Positions 33,267 through 42,671 of a stretch of 52,191 nt of DNA are shown piece by piece. Source of the DNA: Salibacter sp031581065. Lineage in GTDB: Bacteria; Bacteroidota; Bacteroidia; Flavobacteriales_G; Salibacteraceae. The stretch is from positions 1 through 52,191 of the forward strand of contig NZ_JAVLBN010000013.1 in assembly GCF_031581065.1 (NCBI RefSeq), read 5' to 3'. Below the pieces are notes generated by a model. It did no database searches, was not told the origin of the DNA, and saw only the letters and a program-made list of their open reading frames with translations. Position 1 is the stretch's first letter. The number at the start of each line of letters is the position of its first letter. The position numbers and the translations under genes were made by a program.

Positions 33267-34379
33267 TTATTTTTCTGTAATAAGCATTATCTCATCAGGC
33301 TGAACCTCAAATATACGCAGTGGAGTTTCTATATCTTCAAATAACTCCTGAATCCTGGTTTTGTTGGCATCAGTCACGAAAACCTGCCCAAAATGATGCT
33401 CGCTCACTAACGACATGAGTGCCTTAACTCTATTTTTGTCGAGTTTATCAAAAATATCATCAAGAAGCAAGAGCGGTTTGATGCCTTTTTTCATTTTCAT
33501 GAAATCAAACTGTGCCAATTTCAATGCAATAAGGAAAGACTTTTGCTGTCCCTGTGAGCCAAATTTCTTTAGCGGATGCCCTTTTATTTCAAATGTGAGG
33601 TCATCCTTGTGAACACCTACTGTTGTATATTGGGCTCGAGCATCTTTCGGTTCTGACTGTTTTAATAACTCTTCAAATGATGAGTCATGCAACTTCGATT
33701 TATAAACCAGTGACACTTCTTCACTTTCATTTCCTATCAAGTTGTAATACTGCTGAAAAATGGGAATAAATTCGTCTAAAAACTCCTTACGGGCTTCGTA
33801 TATTGGCTGGCCATACTGGAGAAGTTGCATGTTCCACACATCAACTGACGAAGCATCCCAGCGTTGCTCTTCACCCATCTTTTTGAGTAGCGCATTGCGC
33901 TGGCTCACTGCTTTGTTGTATTTCAGCAAATTATTGAGGTATGACGAATTAAATTGCGAAATAACACCATCCACAAACTTTCTCCTCACTTCACTGCCAT
34001 CGTAAACGAGCTCAGTATCGGCCGGTGAAACCATTACCAGAGGCAAAAAACCAATGTGATCTGAAAAGCGCTCGTAATTCTTCTTGTTGCGTTTAAACTG
34101 TTTCTTATCTCCCTTTTTAAACCCACAGTAGATTTTTTCGTCCTTCTCATTGCGATCAAAAGTACCTTCAATCACGAAAAAGCCTTCATCGTATTGAATA
34201 TTTTGAGAATCAATAGGATTGAAAAAACTCTTGCAAAATGCCAAATAATAAATTGAGTCTAATAGATTTGTTTTACCAACTCCATTGTTGCCAACAAAGC
34301 AATTTATGCCGTCTACAAACTCTAAATCGGCCTGATCACGATTTTTAAAATGAACTAAATGAAGGTTTTTTAAATGCAT
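33267..34379 (-). CDS. recF: DNA replication/repair protein RecF
   Basis: About 370 aa of an SMC-like ATPase that helps RecA load at gaps. Start chosen at ATG 34379 (MHLKNLHLVHFKNRDQADLE), which fits the conserved RecF N-terminus; the open frame also runs 18 bases further. Motifs are the Walker A NCFVGNNGVGKTNLLDSIYY, the ABC signature region FGSQGQQKSFLIALKLAQ, and Walker B LLLLDDIFDKLD. Normal length. It is the first gene of a minus-strand operon that ends in the DciA-like gene. Confidence 0.95.
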   Translation of the reverse strand: MHLKNLHLVHFKNRDQADLEFVDGINCFVGNNGVGKTNLLDSIYYLAFCKSFFNPIDSQNIQYDEGFFVIEGTFDRNEKDEKIYCGFKKGDKKQFKRNKKNYERFSDHIGFLPLVMVSPADTELVYDGSEVRRKFVDGVISQFNSSYLNNLLKYNKAVSQRNALLKKMGEEQRWDASSVDVWNMQLLQYGQPIYEARKEFLDEFIPIFQQYYNLIGNESEEVSLVYKSKLHDSSFEELLKQSEPKDARAQYTTVGVHKDDLTFEIKGHPLKKFGSQGQQKSFLIALKLAQFDFMKMKKGIKPLLLLDDIFDKLDKNRVKALMSLVSEHHFGQVFVTDANKTRIQELFEDIETPLRIFEVQPDEIMLITEK

Positions 34380-34470
34380 GGAAATCCCGCTAAGCAAGAG
34401 TTAACAATGATATTTTTATAACTCGTGCAAATTACGTCATTCATTACCAAAACCAAAAACGATAAAAAAC

Positions 34471-34478
34471 TATATTTG
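34471..34478 (+). promoter_or_regulatory. Bacteroidetes -7 promoter element
   Basis: TATATTTG, 23 bp before the ATG at 34502 of the TPR protein that precedes ribH. It lies in the short divergent gap with recF. Confidence 0.6.
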
Positions 34479-34501
34479 CACGCATTAAAACACGCCTTAA
34501 C

Positions 34502-35197
34502 ATGTCTAACAAAAAGAAACAAAGCGAAGAGGAAATTCTTGACGTAGGAGAAGTTTACTCGAAAACTGAACACTTTTTTGAAAATAACAAGCAAACGATA
34601 ACCTACGGGTTAACTGCTGTTTTGATAATTGTGGCCGGTATCGTTTACTATTTTAACTTTTATATGCCGCCACTTCAAAAAGAAGCTGAATCTGAAATGT
34701 TTTACGCACAGCAACATTTCGCAAGAGATTCATTCCGCTTAGCGATGTACGGTGACAATGAAGGTCACTTAGGTTTTGAACAGGTAGCTAGTGACTACGG
34801 CTCTACAAATGCCGGCAATGTAGCAAATTACTACATGGGGGTTTCTCTACTCAGAACCGGAGACTACGAAGGTGCAATCGCATACCTGGATCGTTACAGC
34901 GCAAATGATGAAATCACTCCATCACTCAAACTGGGTGCTATTGGTGATGCATACAGCGAATTAGGCGATTACGAAAAAGCGCTCGGCTATTACGAAGACG
35001 CTGCAAATTCAGAGAGCAATTCATTTACTACTCCAATTTACCTCAAAAAAGCTGGAATTGCAGCTGAAAAATTGAACAAATATGGAGATGCTCGTGATTT
35101 TTACGAATCTATCAAAAACGACTATCCTAACTCACAGGAAGGTCGCGGAATAGACAAGTACATTCAGCGTGCTAAACTCATGCAGGAGAAAGCATAA
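34502..35197 (+). CDS. Membrane-anchored TPR protein
   Basis: A 231-aa protein: short charged N-terminus, one membrane helix (about res 37-58, TYGLTAVLIIVAGIVYYFNF), then an outside-facing TPR region (YYMGVSLLRTGDYEGAIAYL, AIGDAYSELGDYEKALGYY, AGIAAEKLNKYGDARDFYE). This layout is like the YfgM-type ancillary proteins and the conserved Bacteroidetes protein encoded just upstream of ribH. Partner unknown. It is 2 bp upstream of ribH and shares its promoter. Confidence 0.85.
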   Translation: MSNKKKQSEEEILDVGEVYSKTEHFFENNKQTITYGLTAVLIIVAGIVYYFNFYMPPLQKEAESEMFYAQQHFARDSFRLAMYGDNEGHLGFEQVASDYGSTNAGNVANYYMGVSLLRTGDYEGAIAYLDRYSANDEITPSLKLGAIGDAYSELGDYEKALGYYEDAANSESNSFTTPIYLKKAGIAAEKLNKYGDARDFYESIKNDYPNSQEGRGIDKYIQRAKLMQEKA

Positions 35198-35199
35198 TC

Positions 35200-35703
35200 A
35201 TGGCAACTGAAAACAAAAATCTATCACAGCACGACCTGAATGATCTCCCGGATTGTTCAGGTCTTCGTGTTGGAGTTGTTTTTAGTGAATGGAATGAGGA
35301 AATTACACATGCTCTAAGAGACGGAGCTATCGAAGTCTTAAAGTCTCAAGACCTTTCAGATCACAACATTGTGGTAAAAAGCGTACCGGGAAGTTTTGAA
35401 CTTCCGCTGGGTGCACAGTTTTTATGTGAACACGATACAGTTGATGCTGTCGTATGTGTAGGCAGTGTTATTCGTGGTGAAACAAGCCACTTTGACTACG
35501 TTTGCCAGGGAGTTGCTCACGGCATAAAAGATGTGAGCCTGAAATACAACAAGCCGGTTATCTTTGGGGTTCTGACCGATGACAACATAGAACAATCACG
35601 TGCCAGAGCCGGAGGTAAACACGGCAATAAAGGAGTTGAAGCTGCCGTAGCTGCTCTCAAAATGGTCGCGCTTCAAATGGATCTTTCGCAATCTAATTAC
35701 TGA
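35200..35703 (+). CDS. ribH: 6,7-dimethyl-8-ribityllumazine synthase
   Basis: A 167-aa enzyme that condenses 5-amino-6-ribitylaminouracil with 3,4-dihydroxybutanone phosphate in riboflavin synthesis, forming icosahedral or pentameric shells. Motifs are VGVVFSEWNEEIT, VKSVPGSFELPLGAQ, CVGSVIRGETSHFDYVCQGV with the active-site His, VIFGVLTDDNIEQ and RAGGKHGNKGVEAA. Complete and typical in length. No other riboflavin genes are in the window. Confidence 0.97.
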   Translation: MATENKNLSQHDLNDLPDCSGLRVGVVFSEWNEEITHALRDGAIEVLKSQDLSDHNIVVKSVPGSFELPLGAQFLCEHDTVDAVVCVGSVIRGETSHFDYVCQGVAHGIKDVSLKYNKPVIFGVLTDDNIEQSRARAGGKHGNKGVEAAVAALKMVALQMDLSQSNY

Positions 35704-35787
35704 TTCTTTTAACTTTTGTTGTTTGCTTTTCAAGCTGTAAATTGAAATTGTTTTCGTAAAATTGAACTCGATTTTCAATTTTCATCA

Positions 35788-36426
35788 ATGATTCCCAACC
35801 TGTTGAAATACATACTCTTTTTAGGCTTTTGGTTCTTTTCCTTTCAACCAACTATTGGACAGGATTTTGGTATAAAAGCTGGCTTAATAACTTCTACGGT
35901 CAAAGGCCAGGGATCAGGTAGTTTTAAACCCGGTTTTCAAATTGGAGCTTACAAGACTTTTGGCAGTAATGAGCGACTTTACATTCAACTTGAAGGGCTG
36001 ATTACTCAAAAAGGATCCTGGAACTGGAATAGTAGTAATAAAAGTAATATCAATCTCTACTATCTTGATGTTCCCATAATGTTCAACATTGTGTTGAGTG
36101 AACGGCTCAATGCCAATATTGGTTTTCAGCCAAGCTTGTTTATTGCCGGTAATTACCAGTACTCTATTGATGGTGAGTCACAATCAATGGGCTTGAGAAA
36201 TGAAGTACCTGCTATGGATTATTCAACTTTATTTGGGCTGGAATACGAGTACAAAAAAGACCTTGTATTTGGTGTGCGGTACAATCACAGTTTTGTACCG
36301 CTTCAATCTTACGAAAACGACTTTGCTGATAATAACAAACTGCCAGCATCAATGGTTGTTCAGTTTTACGCCAAAATGCCTTTAAATAAAGTTAGTTCTT
36401 ATATTGAGAAATTGAATCTGGACTAA
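35788..36426 (+). CDS. Outer-membrane beta-barrel protein (PorT-like)
   Basis: A 212-aa protein with a signal peptide (YILFLGFWFFSFQPTIGQ) and an outer-membrane barrel of the porin-family/PorT type: FGIKAGLITSTVKG at the start, PGFQIGAYKTFG, YLDVPIMFNIVLSERLNANI and a last strand ending in VVQFYAKMPL. The YLDVP...GFQPS arrangement is characteristic of these eight-stranded barrels. Function unknown. It overlaps the convergent MORN gene by 4 bp. Confidence 0.85.
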   Translation: MIPNLLKYILFLGFWFFSFQPTIGQDFGIKAGLITSTVKGQGSGSFKPGFQIGAYKTFGSNERLYIQLEGLITQKGSWNWNSSNKSNINLYYLDVPIMFNIVLSERLNANIGFQPSLFIAGNYQYSIDGESQSMGLRNEVPAMDYSTLFGLEYEYKKDLVFGVRYNHSFVPLQSYENDFADNNKLPASMVVQFYAKMPLNKVSSYIEKLNLD

Positions 36427-37307
36427 TTTTCTTTATCAGCTTCACGTACAAACTCATCGTCTTTCCATATTCCTTTAAACTTGACAATTCCATTTTTATC
36501 GTAAAGAATTCCGTAGCCGTTTCGTTTATCATTCTCCCAGCTACCTTTGTATTTTTCGCCTGTATTCCAGTAGTAAGTTCCTTCTCCTTCTCTCTTATCC
36601 TTCACATAATCTCCAACATATTTGTGGCCATCAACCCACTTGTAAGTTCCTTTCCCGTGTTTCATGTTATTCTTCCAGTCACCATCATAAACGCTATTTG
36701 AGCTGTAATGCCCCATTCCTTCACCATTTGCTTTACCAAACTTCACTTCTCCAAAATATGAAATGCGCGTTCCATTAGCATTGTAAAAATTAAGCCTGTC
36801 AATATTTGGCTTACTGTTCAACTTCGACTTTAACTGGCTTATTTGATTCTCTAAAACACTAATTTGCCCACGGTAATATCTCGACAATGAATCGTGTTCA
36901 TCATTGTATTTTTCTTTGATCACTTTCTCGCGTTTTTCCATCTCCTCCTCCATTCTGGCAATTTGTGAGGTCGTCATCGTTTGCGTGCTGTCGAGAGCAT
37001 CTTTCAAATTGTGAACCCGCTTCATTCGCGCTCTTCTTTCCTCGATAAACGAGTTGCTGGAAATGGAATCTTCAATACTTGTATAAATTGACATTGCCGA
37101 ATCGTATTCTCCTCGGATAAAAAGATTATCGGCCATTGACTTTCGCTCAAATAGCTGATGTTGTTGTTTTACATTGGTCAGATCCGAGCGAAGAGAACTG
37201 CGTTCATTCTTGAATTTGTTATTCCTGAACAGCACAAAAGTCAGTGCTCCTAATAGTATAGCAATGATCAAAGAAGCTATTAAAAATTTATGTTTTCGTG
37301 TGAGCAT
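36423..37307 (-). CDS. MORN-repeat protein with membrane anchor
   Basis: About 294 aa from ATG 37307; the frame is open 75 bases further up, but that part overlaps the DUF2490 gene. N-terminal membrane helix (FLIASLIIAILLGALTFVLF), a coiled-coil region (about 40-170), then four or five MORN repeats, e.g. VYDGDWKNNMKHGKGTYKW, YVGDYVKDKREGEGTYYW and YKGSWENDKRNGYGILY. The repeats probably bind proteins or lipids at the envelope. Last gene of the operon with the 650-aa and DUF2490 genes. Confidence 0.85.
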   Translation of the reverse strand: MLTRKHKFLIASLIIAILLGALTFVLFRNNKFKNERSSLRSDLTNVKQQHQLFERKSMADNLFIRGEYDSAMSIYTSIEDSISSNSFIEERRARMKRVHNLKDALDSTQTMTTSQIARMEEEMEKREKVIKEKYNDEHDSLSRYYRGQISVLENQISQLKSKLNSKPNIDRLNFYNANGTRISYFGEVKFGKANGEGMGHYSSNSVYDGDWKNNMKHGKGTYKWVDGHKYVGDYVKDKREGEGTYYWNTGEKYKGSWENDKRNGYGILYDKNGIVKFKGIWKDDEFVREADKEN

Positions 37308-37314
37308 GAATTTA

Positions 37315-38139
37315 TTAATCTGAAAGTTTAATCGAAGGTATTTTTTCTTCTTCTTTTCTGAAATCGAGTGAGATGTATGCACTTACACGGAAAACCCATC
37401 TGCGCCTGTAAAAGGTAGGATCACTCAGGTTCTGACCAGTGGTGTACATTACACCAGCTGATGTTGAAACTCTGGGGCTGGCAATGTAGCCAACATTGGT
37501 ATAAAACCTGATGTCTTCCATAAAGCTCCCTACAACCGATTTACCTGTTTGTGCGATAGCTTCAATACTGGGCGATAAATAGATAGTGCCTGGCTTCAAC
37601 TGTTTGTTGTTGAGCGGAATTTTCATGTAAAAATTGTAGCGCCAGCGATTTCGGAATTGCCAATCTGTGTTACCTACTTCAAAGCCTCTTGTCCAGCGGT
37701 GTTCTATTCTAAAACGGTGATAAACCATGAATCGCGAAAAAGGGATTGCAAAGATGTACTGGTGCCAAATTCTGGGTTCTAAAATAATTGGTTCGAGATC
37801 ATTATTGCCGGGATCAGGAGTGAAATCTAAACGGAGAACTCCACCAACTGTGACATTGAATCTATTGGAAAACACATAATTGAGACCATGCCGGTTGTAT
37901 ATTTTTGACATCCGGTCGACAAACGGTGTGTTTGATGCTTCACCTGCTCTACGGTAGTGCATCTCTGCAGCCCAATACAGCTTTTCAGATAATTGAAATT
38001 TATTGTAAGAGCTCAGCCATGTATTGTATCCCATTTCATCAAAACTGGCTTTTAACTCCTCACTTTCCTGACTGTAAATGAAGGTACTCATCAAAGTAAG
38101 GGAACTGAAGAGCAAAATTATTTTAAAAGCTTTGATCAT
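37315..38139 (-). CDS. DUF2490 outer-membrane protein
   Basis: A 274-aa protein. Signal peptide (IILLFSSLTLMSTFIYSQ), then a beta-barrel with the DUF2490 pattern: NTWLSSYNKFQLSEKLYWAAE, MHYRRAGEASNTPFVDRM, RFMVYHRFRIEHRWTRGFEVG, RNRWRYNFYMKIPLN and a final aromatic strand WVFRVSAYISLDF. Uncharacterised family. Its start overlaps the stop of the 650-aa gene (ATGA), and the MORN gene begins 7 bp after its stop. Confidence 0.87.
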   Translation of the reverse strand: MIKAFKIILLFSSLTLMSTFIYSQESEELKASFDEMGYNTWLSSYNKFQLSEKLYWAAEMHYRRAGEASNTPFVDRMSKIYNRHGLNYVFSNRFNVTVGGVLRLDFTPDPGNNDLEPIILEPRIWHQYIFAIPFSRFMVYHRFRIEHRWTRGFEVGNTDWQFRNRWRYNFYMKIPLNNKQLKPGTIYLSPSIEAIAQTGKSVVGSFMEDIRFYTNVGYIASPRVSTSAGVMYTTGQNLSDPTFYRRRWVFRVSAYISLDFRKEEEKIPSIKLSD

Positions 38140-40088
38140 TGAAATTTGAGTTCAAGATTTAAAATTTCAGCAGCTTCACGCGGATTATCAGCTCTTTTTA
38201 CTTTCCGCTCAACTCTATTGGTATTTTCTTCTTTTAAAAAGTTCATCATCCCATTAAATAAAACAGAAAAATTATTCCTGTATTGGTTGATATTATGACA
38301 GTTCAGCCGGTTGAGATTATGAAAAATACCGGGCAGCAGTAAATTGCTAAATGAATTGTAAATTGAGGGTTTTGCTTTTTCCTCCATGTTTGTGTAAGTG
38401 TATGGATTGAAAACTTCTCTGGTATAAGCGTCATTGATCTTGTAGATGTTATCAGTTGATTGATGTACTGTGTAAATTAGATCTTCAGTTTTTTGATAGC
38501 AATTGAGCAACATTTGCGCACGCTTCATTTTCTCATTTTCATCTGTAAGGGCAGAATAAACTTTAAGCGAGCTATCAGCAAAGTGAGCAATTGCTTTATT
38601 GACGTTCATTTCAGCAAATGAATTGTGCTCTGCTGTGATCAATGAATCATTCAAGTATTTTACAGAATCATACTTTTCGATAAGCTCTGATTCTATATCT
38701 ACCAGTTTCTTTTTGCGTTTGTACTTACTGACGAAAGCATCTACATTAGAATTTATCAACTCCAAATCTTTTAGGATATTTTCAGAGTAGAGTTCGAGTT
38801 TTTTCAGTTGGCTCAAATCAGCTTTTTCGAGATGATCGTAATTTGCTTTGAGTAAATAATCCTTTGAAATGGAATCGCTTTTTATTTCGATTACTTTCTG
38901 TAAATCAAACTTGAAATCGACAACTTCATTTCTATCAAAGTATGGCAGGTAGTTGTTTTGATAAAGTTCTATGAAGCTTTTTTGACTAGAGTAGAACCCT
39001 TTTCTAATACTTTTTAAAACAGCTCTGTACCTGGCAATTTCTTCATCTGAAATACTGGCTATGTTTACTTGCGGATCATCTAAAACCGAGTTGATGATTT
39101 CACCACTTTTTTCGTGATTTTTGATAATTGTTTTCAGGCTCACCTCTTCTTTATCTAAATACGGAAGCCTTGAGATATTAACTTTGATCTCTGGAAAGAT
39201 TGTATTATCCCTAAGTGGAAAAATTAGATCATCAATCTTGTTGTACTGATCAAGAAATTGAAAATACAATTCATTATGACCCACTAATTGATTGTACTTT
39301 TCAAAAACATCAGGTTTTTGAATGGCTATTTTTAACTTGAGTATTTCAAGGTAAGCCCTGTCAAGTTCTTTTGTTTCTTCAAAACCATTAAACCCTGCTG
39401 AGTCCAAAAGTGGTATTGTTAAAACCTGTCCTTCTTTGCTGATTTCTACTTTTGCTAAATGGCCATTTTTGAAAACCCAGTTTTTAAGTGTTTTTTCTCC
39501 ATCACTGAATAACTCGAATTGCCATTTTCCTTTTGCTAGAGAACCAGAATCGAGTTCTCCAACTAGCGAATTGCTACTGTTGTAAAAACTAAATTTATTG
39601 ATGGAATTATTAACATACGAAACGTTCCCTTTGAGTGTAGTATCTGAAATTTTAGAATTTCTTATTTCACAATCGTAAAATTTCCAGTTTCCCGTTTCTT
39701 TTCCCTCATCAAAAAATACCTCAGCCTTAAACTCATTTCCATTGACATTGAATGAAAAAGTGTAATCATTGTAAACACCATTACCTTCAGGTTCAAAAAT
39801 ACCGGTTTTAATCAACCACTTTGAATCCAGCTTATTTGCTGTAAACTTTCCATTTAACGAAGTGTAATCGTATTCAGCCCTGCCGCTCTCAACCTGGTGA
39901 AAAGCATCAAAGTTACCGTCTAAAACGGTATCTCCCTCACTGAAATAATAGTCAAACTTCACCTCGTAATCAACACCGCCAAGCCGATAAAGACCGCTGT
40001 ATTCATTGAGGTTCTGACCAATAGCATTGCTATTGAATGAAATAACGACTATCAACGTCAGCAAAAAATTAATCACTACCCTTCGCAT
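38136..40088 (-). CDS. Large hypothetical envelope protein
   Basis: A 650-aa protein with a signal peptide (INFLLTLIVVISFNSNAIGQ). Residues about 25-230 look like a beta-rich region with repeated output-like turns (GLYRLGGVDYEVKFDYYFSE, TGNWKFYDCEIRNSKISD, GKWQFELFSDGEKTLKNWVF), reminiscent of MORN-variant/YwqK repeats. The remaining 400 residues are mainly alpha-helical and probably coiled coil. Specific function not recognised. Operon with the DUF2490 and MORN genes suggests one envelope-associated assembly. Confidence 0.75.
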   Translation of the reverse strand: MRRVVINFLLTLIVVISFNSNAIGQNLNEYSGLYRLGGVDYEVKFDYYFSEGDTVLDGNFDAFHQVESGRAEYDYTSLNGKFTANKLDSKWLIKTGIFEPEGNGVYNDYTFSFNVNGNEFKAEVFFDEGKETGNWKFYDCEIRNSKISDTTLKGNVSYVNNSINKFSFYNSSNSLVGELDSGSLAKGKWQFELFSDGEKTLKNWVFKNGHLAKVEISKEGQVLTIPLLDSAGFNGFEETKELDRAYLEILKLKIAIQKPDVFEKYNQLVGHNELYFQFLDQYNKIDDLIFPLRDNTIFPEIKVNISRLPYLDKEEVSLKTIIKNHEKSGEIINSVLDDPQVNIASISDEEIARYRAVLKSIRKGFYSSQKSFIELYQNNYLPYFDRNEVVDFKFDLQKVIEIKSDSISKDYLLKANYDHLEKADLSQLKKLELYSENILKDLELINSNVDAFVSKYKRKKKLVDIESELIEKYDSVKYLNDSLITAEHNSFAEMNVNKAIAHFADSSLKVYSALTDENEKMKRAQMLLNCYQKTEDLIYTVHQSTDNIYKINDAYTREVFNPYTYTNMEEKAKPSIYNSFSNLLLPGIFHNLNRLNCHNINQYRNNFSVLFNGMMNFLKEENTNRVERKVKRADNPREAAEILNLELKFQ

Positions 40089-40205
40089 ATCAACAATGGT
40101 AAAATTCTAAAATTAGAAAGCGCACAAGATAATTGATTTTTCACTTTGTAACTCAATTTAACAAACTCAAATAAAGCTTTCGCAATCAAGCTGTTAATCG
40201 AAATT

Positions 40206-40595
40206 CTATTTCAGTATTTTCCCAATATCAGGCTTAAAATACTGGTCGCTTTTCAAGACTTTTCCATCTTCCCTGTAAATCGGTTTGCCGTTTTTATCGA
40301 GCTTGCTCATGTTGCTGCTTTGTATTTCCCTAAAAACATCTTCAATCACATCCTGCATTCCGTGTGATAGAATCGTTCCGCACAAAATATAGAGCATATC
40401 ACCTAGCGCATCAGCCACTTCAACCATGTCGCCTTCCTGAGCAGCCTCGAGATACTCTTCATTTTCTTCACGCATCAATTTATAGCGCAAAAGAGCTGTT
40501 TTCTCTGATATATCAACCGTTGGCTTATCCTTATTTTCAATACCAAATGCATCGTGGAACTGGCGAACCAAATCAATCGTTTCCTGTAATTTCAT
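40206..40595 (-). CDS. MazG-like nucleotide pyrophosphohydrolase
   Basis: A 129-aa all-alpha NTP pyrophosphohydrolase of the MazG/HisE superfamily. The metal-binding EExxE...D pattern shows as LMREENEEYLEAAQEGDMVEVADALGDMLYI, and the C-terminal segment NMSKLDKNGKPIYREDGKVLKSDQYFKPDI is the conserved tail of these small proteins. It probably removes non-canonical dNTPs or hydrolyses other nucleotides. Single-gene unit, divergent from the Bat operon. Confidence 0.88.
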   Translation of the reverse strand: MKLQETIDLVRQFHDAFGIENKDKPTVDISEKTALLRYKLMREENEEYLEAAQEGDMVEVADALGDMLYILCGTILSHGMQDVIEDVFREIQSSNMSKLDKNGKPIYREDGKVLKSDQYFKPDIGKILK

Positions 40596-40683
40596 ATCGC
40601 AAATTTTGCGGCTAAGATAGCAAATGACTCAACAAATGAGGGTTAACAATATTTAACAGCCACATGTGCCGTCACAGGCGTAT

Positions 40684-40719
40684 TTCAACCAAATTTGTAT
40701 TCGGTCAAAAACGGTTGAA
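40684..40719. promoter_or_regulatory. Inverted repeat upstream of the Bat operon
   Basis: TTCAACC (40684-40690) and GGTTGAA (40713-40719) form a 7-bp inverted repeat with a 22-nt spacer, about 20 bp before the moxR start codon. It could be an operator or 5' leader hairpin. No perfect TAnnTTTG is visible here. Confidence 0.3.
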
Positions 40720-40739
40720 TCACATTCAAAAAATACATC

Positions 40740-41786
40740 ATGGAAAATTATTCACAGTCAGAACCGAAAGCCGAATCTGTCTCGTCCACAGGCAGCACTT
40801 CAGATATTCGGGCTCTGAATGAAATGATCGAGAAGGAAAGTTCGTTCATCGAACTCGTGCGGATGGAAATGAAAAAGGTCATCGTGGGGCAAACCTACAT
40901 GGCTGATCGGTTATTAATCGCACTACTGGCTGATGGCCACATTCTGCTTGAAGGTGTTCCAGGACTTGCAAAGACTCTTGCCATCAACACACTTTCCAAA
41001 ACAGTTCACGCAGATTTTAGCCGCATTCAATTTACACCTGATCTCCTACCGGCCGATCTCGTGGGAACAACAATTTACAACGCTAAAACAGGAGAGTTTT
41101 CCAATAAAAAAGGGCCAATTTTCGCCAACTTCGTACTCGCTGATGAGATCAACCGTGCTCCGGCAAAAGTGCAAAGTGCTTTACTCGAAGCCATGCAGGA
41201 ACGACAAATAACAATTGGCGAGCAAACGTTCATTCTGCCCAAACCATTCATGGTGATGGCCACTCAAAACCCCGTTGAGCAAGAAGGAACTTACCCTCTC
41301 CCTGAAGCTCAAGTTGACCGTTTCATGCTTAAAGTCGTGCTCGATTATCCTTCACGTGAGGATGAACGCAATATCATCCAAATGAATGTCAACAAGGGAA
41401 GTTTCCCTGAGCCACAAGCGGTTTGTACGCCTGAAGATATTTTGAGAGCCAGAAAGGTTGTACGCCAGGTTTACATGGATGAAAAGATCGAGCAGTACAT
41501 CGTGGATATTGTTTACGCAACTCGTGAGCCCCGCGAATACCGACTCGAAAAATTTGGACAATTAATCAGTTTTGGTGGATCTCCACGTGCTTCAATCAGT
41601 CTTGCAATGGCTGCAAAAGCATATGCATTTATACAGCGCAGAGGGTATGTAATTCCGGAAGATGTGCGCGCAATTTGTAAAGATGTATTGCGCCACAGAA
41701 TTGGCCTCACTTACGAAGCAGAAGCTGAAAACATCACAACCGAGGATATTATCAACGAAATCCTCAATACTGTAGAGGTACCGTAG
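40740..41786 (+). CDS. MoxR-family AAA+ ATPase
   Basis: A 348-aa AAA+ ATPase. Motifs are Walker A GVPGLAKT (res 72-79), the ADEINRAPAKVQSALLEAMQ Walker B region, MVMATQNPVEQEGTYPLPEAQ with sensor 1 and the MoxR-specific insert, and the sensor 2 helix near SPRASISLAMAAKAYAF. MoxR proteins activate vWA proteins, probably by metal-centre insertion or complex remodelling, and head this conserved operon. Start ATG 40740. Confidence 0.95.
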   Translation: MENYSQSEPKAESVSSTGSTSDIRALNEMIEKESSFIELVRMEMKKVIVGQTYMADRLLIALLADGHILLEGVPGLAKTLAINTLSKTVHADFSRIQFTPDLLPADLVGTTIYNAKTGEFSNKKGPIFANFVLADEINRAPAKVQSALLEAMQERQITIGEQTFILPKPFMVMATQNPVEQEGTYPLPEAQVDRFMLKVVLDYPSREDERNIIQMNVNKGSFPEPQAVCTPEDILRARKVVRQVYMDEKIEQYIVDIVYATREPREYRLEKFGQLISFGGSPRASISLAMAAKAYAFIQRRGYVIPEDVRAICKDVLRHRIGLTYEAEAENITTEDIINEILNTVEVP

Positions 41787-41795
41787 AGCTTGAAA

Positions 41796-42671
41796 ATGGA
41801 TACGCAGGAAATACTAAAACGCGTTAGAAAAATCGAAATCAAAACGCGTGGACTCTCCAGTCAGCTCTTTTCAGGTGAGTACCACTCTGCGTTTAAAGGA
41901 CGCGGTATGGCCTTTAGCGAAGTCCGCGAATACCAACCGGGTGATGAAATCCGCTCGATAGACTGGAACGTAACAGCCAGACTCAACCATCCTTACATCA
42001 AGGTATTTGAAGAGGAACGCGAACTCACCGTTATGCTTCTCATAGATGTGAGCAAAAGTGAATCGTTTGGTACCCGTGAACAGCTCAAGCGCCAACTCAT
42101 TACTGAAGTAAGTGCCGTGCTGGCTTTTTCTGCAATTCAAAACAACGATAAGATTGGTGTGGTTTTCTTTAGTGATCAAATCGAAAAATTCATACCACCC
42201 AAAAAAGGGAGATCTCATATCCTTCGCATTATTCGCGAACTCATCGATTTTGAACCTGAACACAATGAAACGGATCTTTCAGAAGCGTTGAAGTTCATCA
42301 ACAGTGCCATCAAAAAACGATCAATTGTATTTCTGTTGAGTGATTTTATCGATGATGATTTTCAGAACGCGCTTAAAATCTCGAATAAAAAACACGATCT
42401 GGTAGCACTTCACGTACGCGACAGACAAGAAGAAACATTGCCAAACATCGGATTGGCACCATTGCAGGATCCAGAATCAGGAAAAACGCAATGGGTTGAT
42501 ACATCGAGTAAGCGTATAAGGGATGAATACGAAAAGCAACGCAAAATAGCTGTTCTCAAGTTACAGGATATGTTTACCAAATCTGGCGTTGATACTGCCT
42601 CACTCTACACGGGTGAGTCTTACACAAAGCCGCTCATGAACCTCTTTAAACAACGTGAATTGAGAAGATGA
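41796..42671 (+). CDS. DUF58 protein
   Basis: About 291 aa. Start ATG 41796 is preferred over TTG 41790. It is a DUF58/vWA-like protein with the defining block GRGMAFSEVREYQPGDEIRS followed by IDWNVTARLNHPYIK. Then a degenerate vWA-like core has MLLIDVSKSESFGT and IVFLLSDFIDDDF. DUF58 proteins act with MoxR ATPases. It lies in the operon 3' of moxR and shares an ATGA overlap with the next gene (42668-42671). Confidence 0.93.
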   Translation: MDTQEILKRVRKIEIKTRGLSSQLFSGEYHSAFKGRGMAFSEVREYQPGDEIRSIDWNVTARLNHPYIKVFEEERELTVMLLIDVSKSESFGTREQLKRQLITEVSAVLAFSAIQNNDKIGVVFFSDQIEKFIPPKKGRSHILRIIRELIDFEPEHNETDLSEALKFINSAIKKRSIVFLLSDFIDDDFQNALKISNKKHDLVALHVRDRQEETLPNIGLAPLQDPESGKTQWVDTSSKRIRDEYEKQRKIAVLKLQDMFTKSGVDTASLYTGESYTKPLMNLFKQRELRR

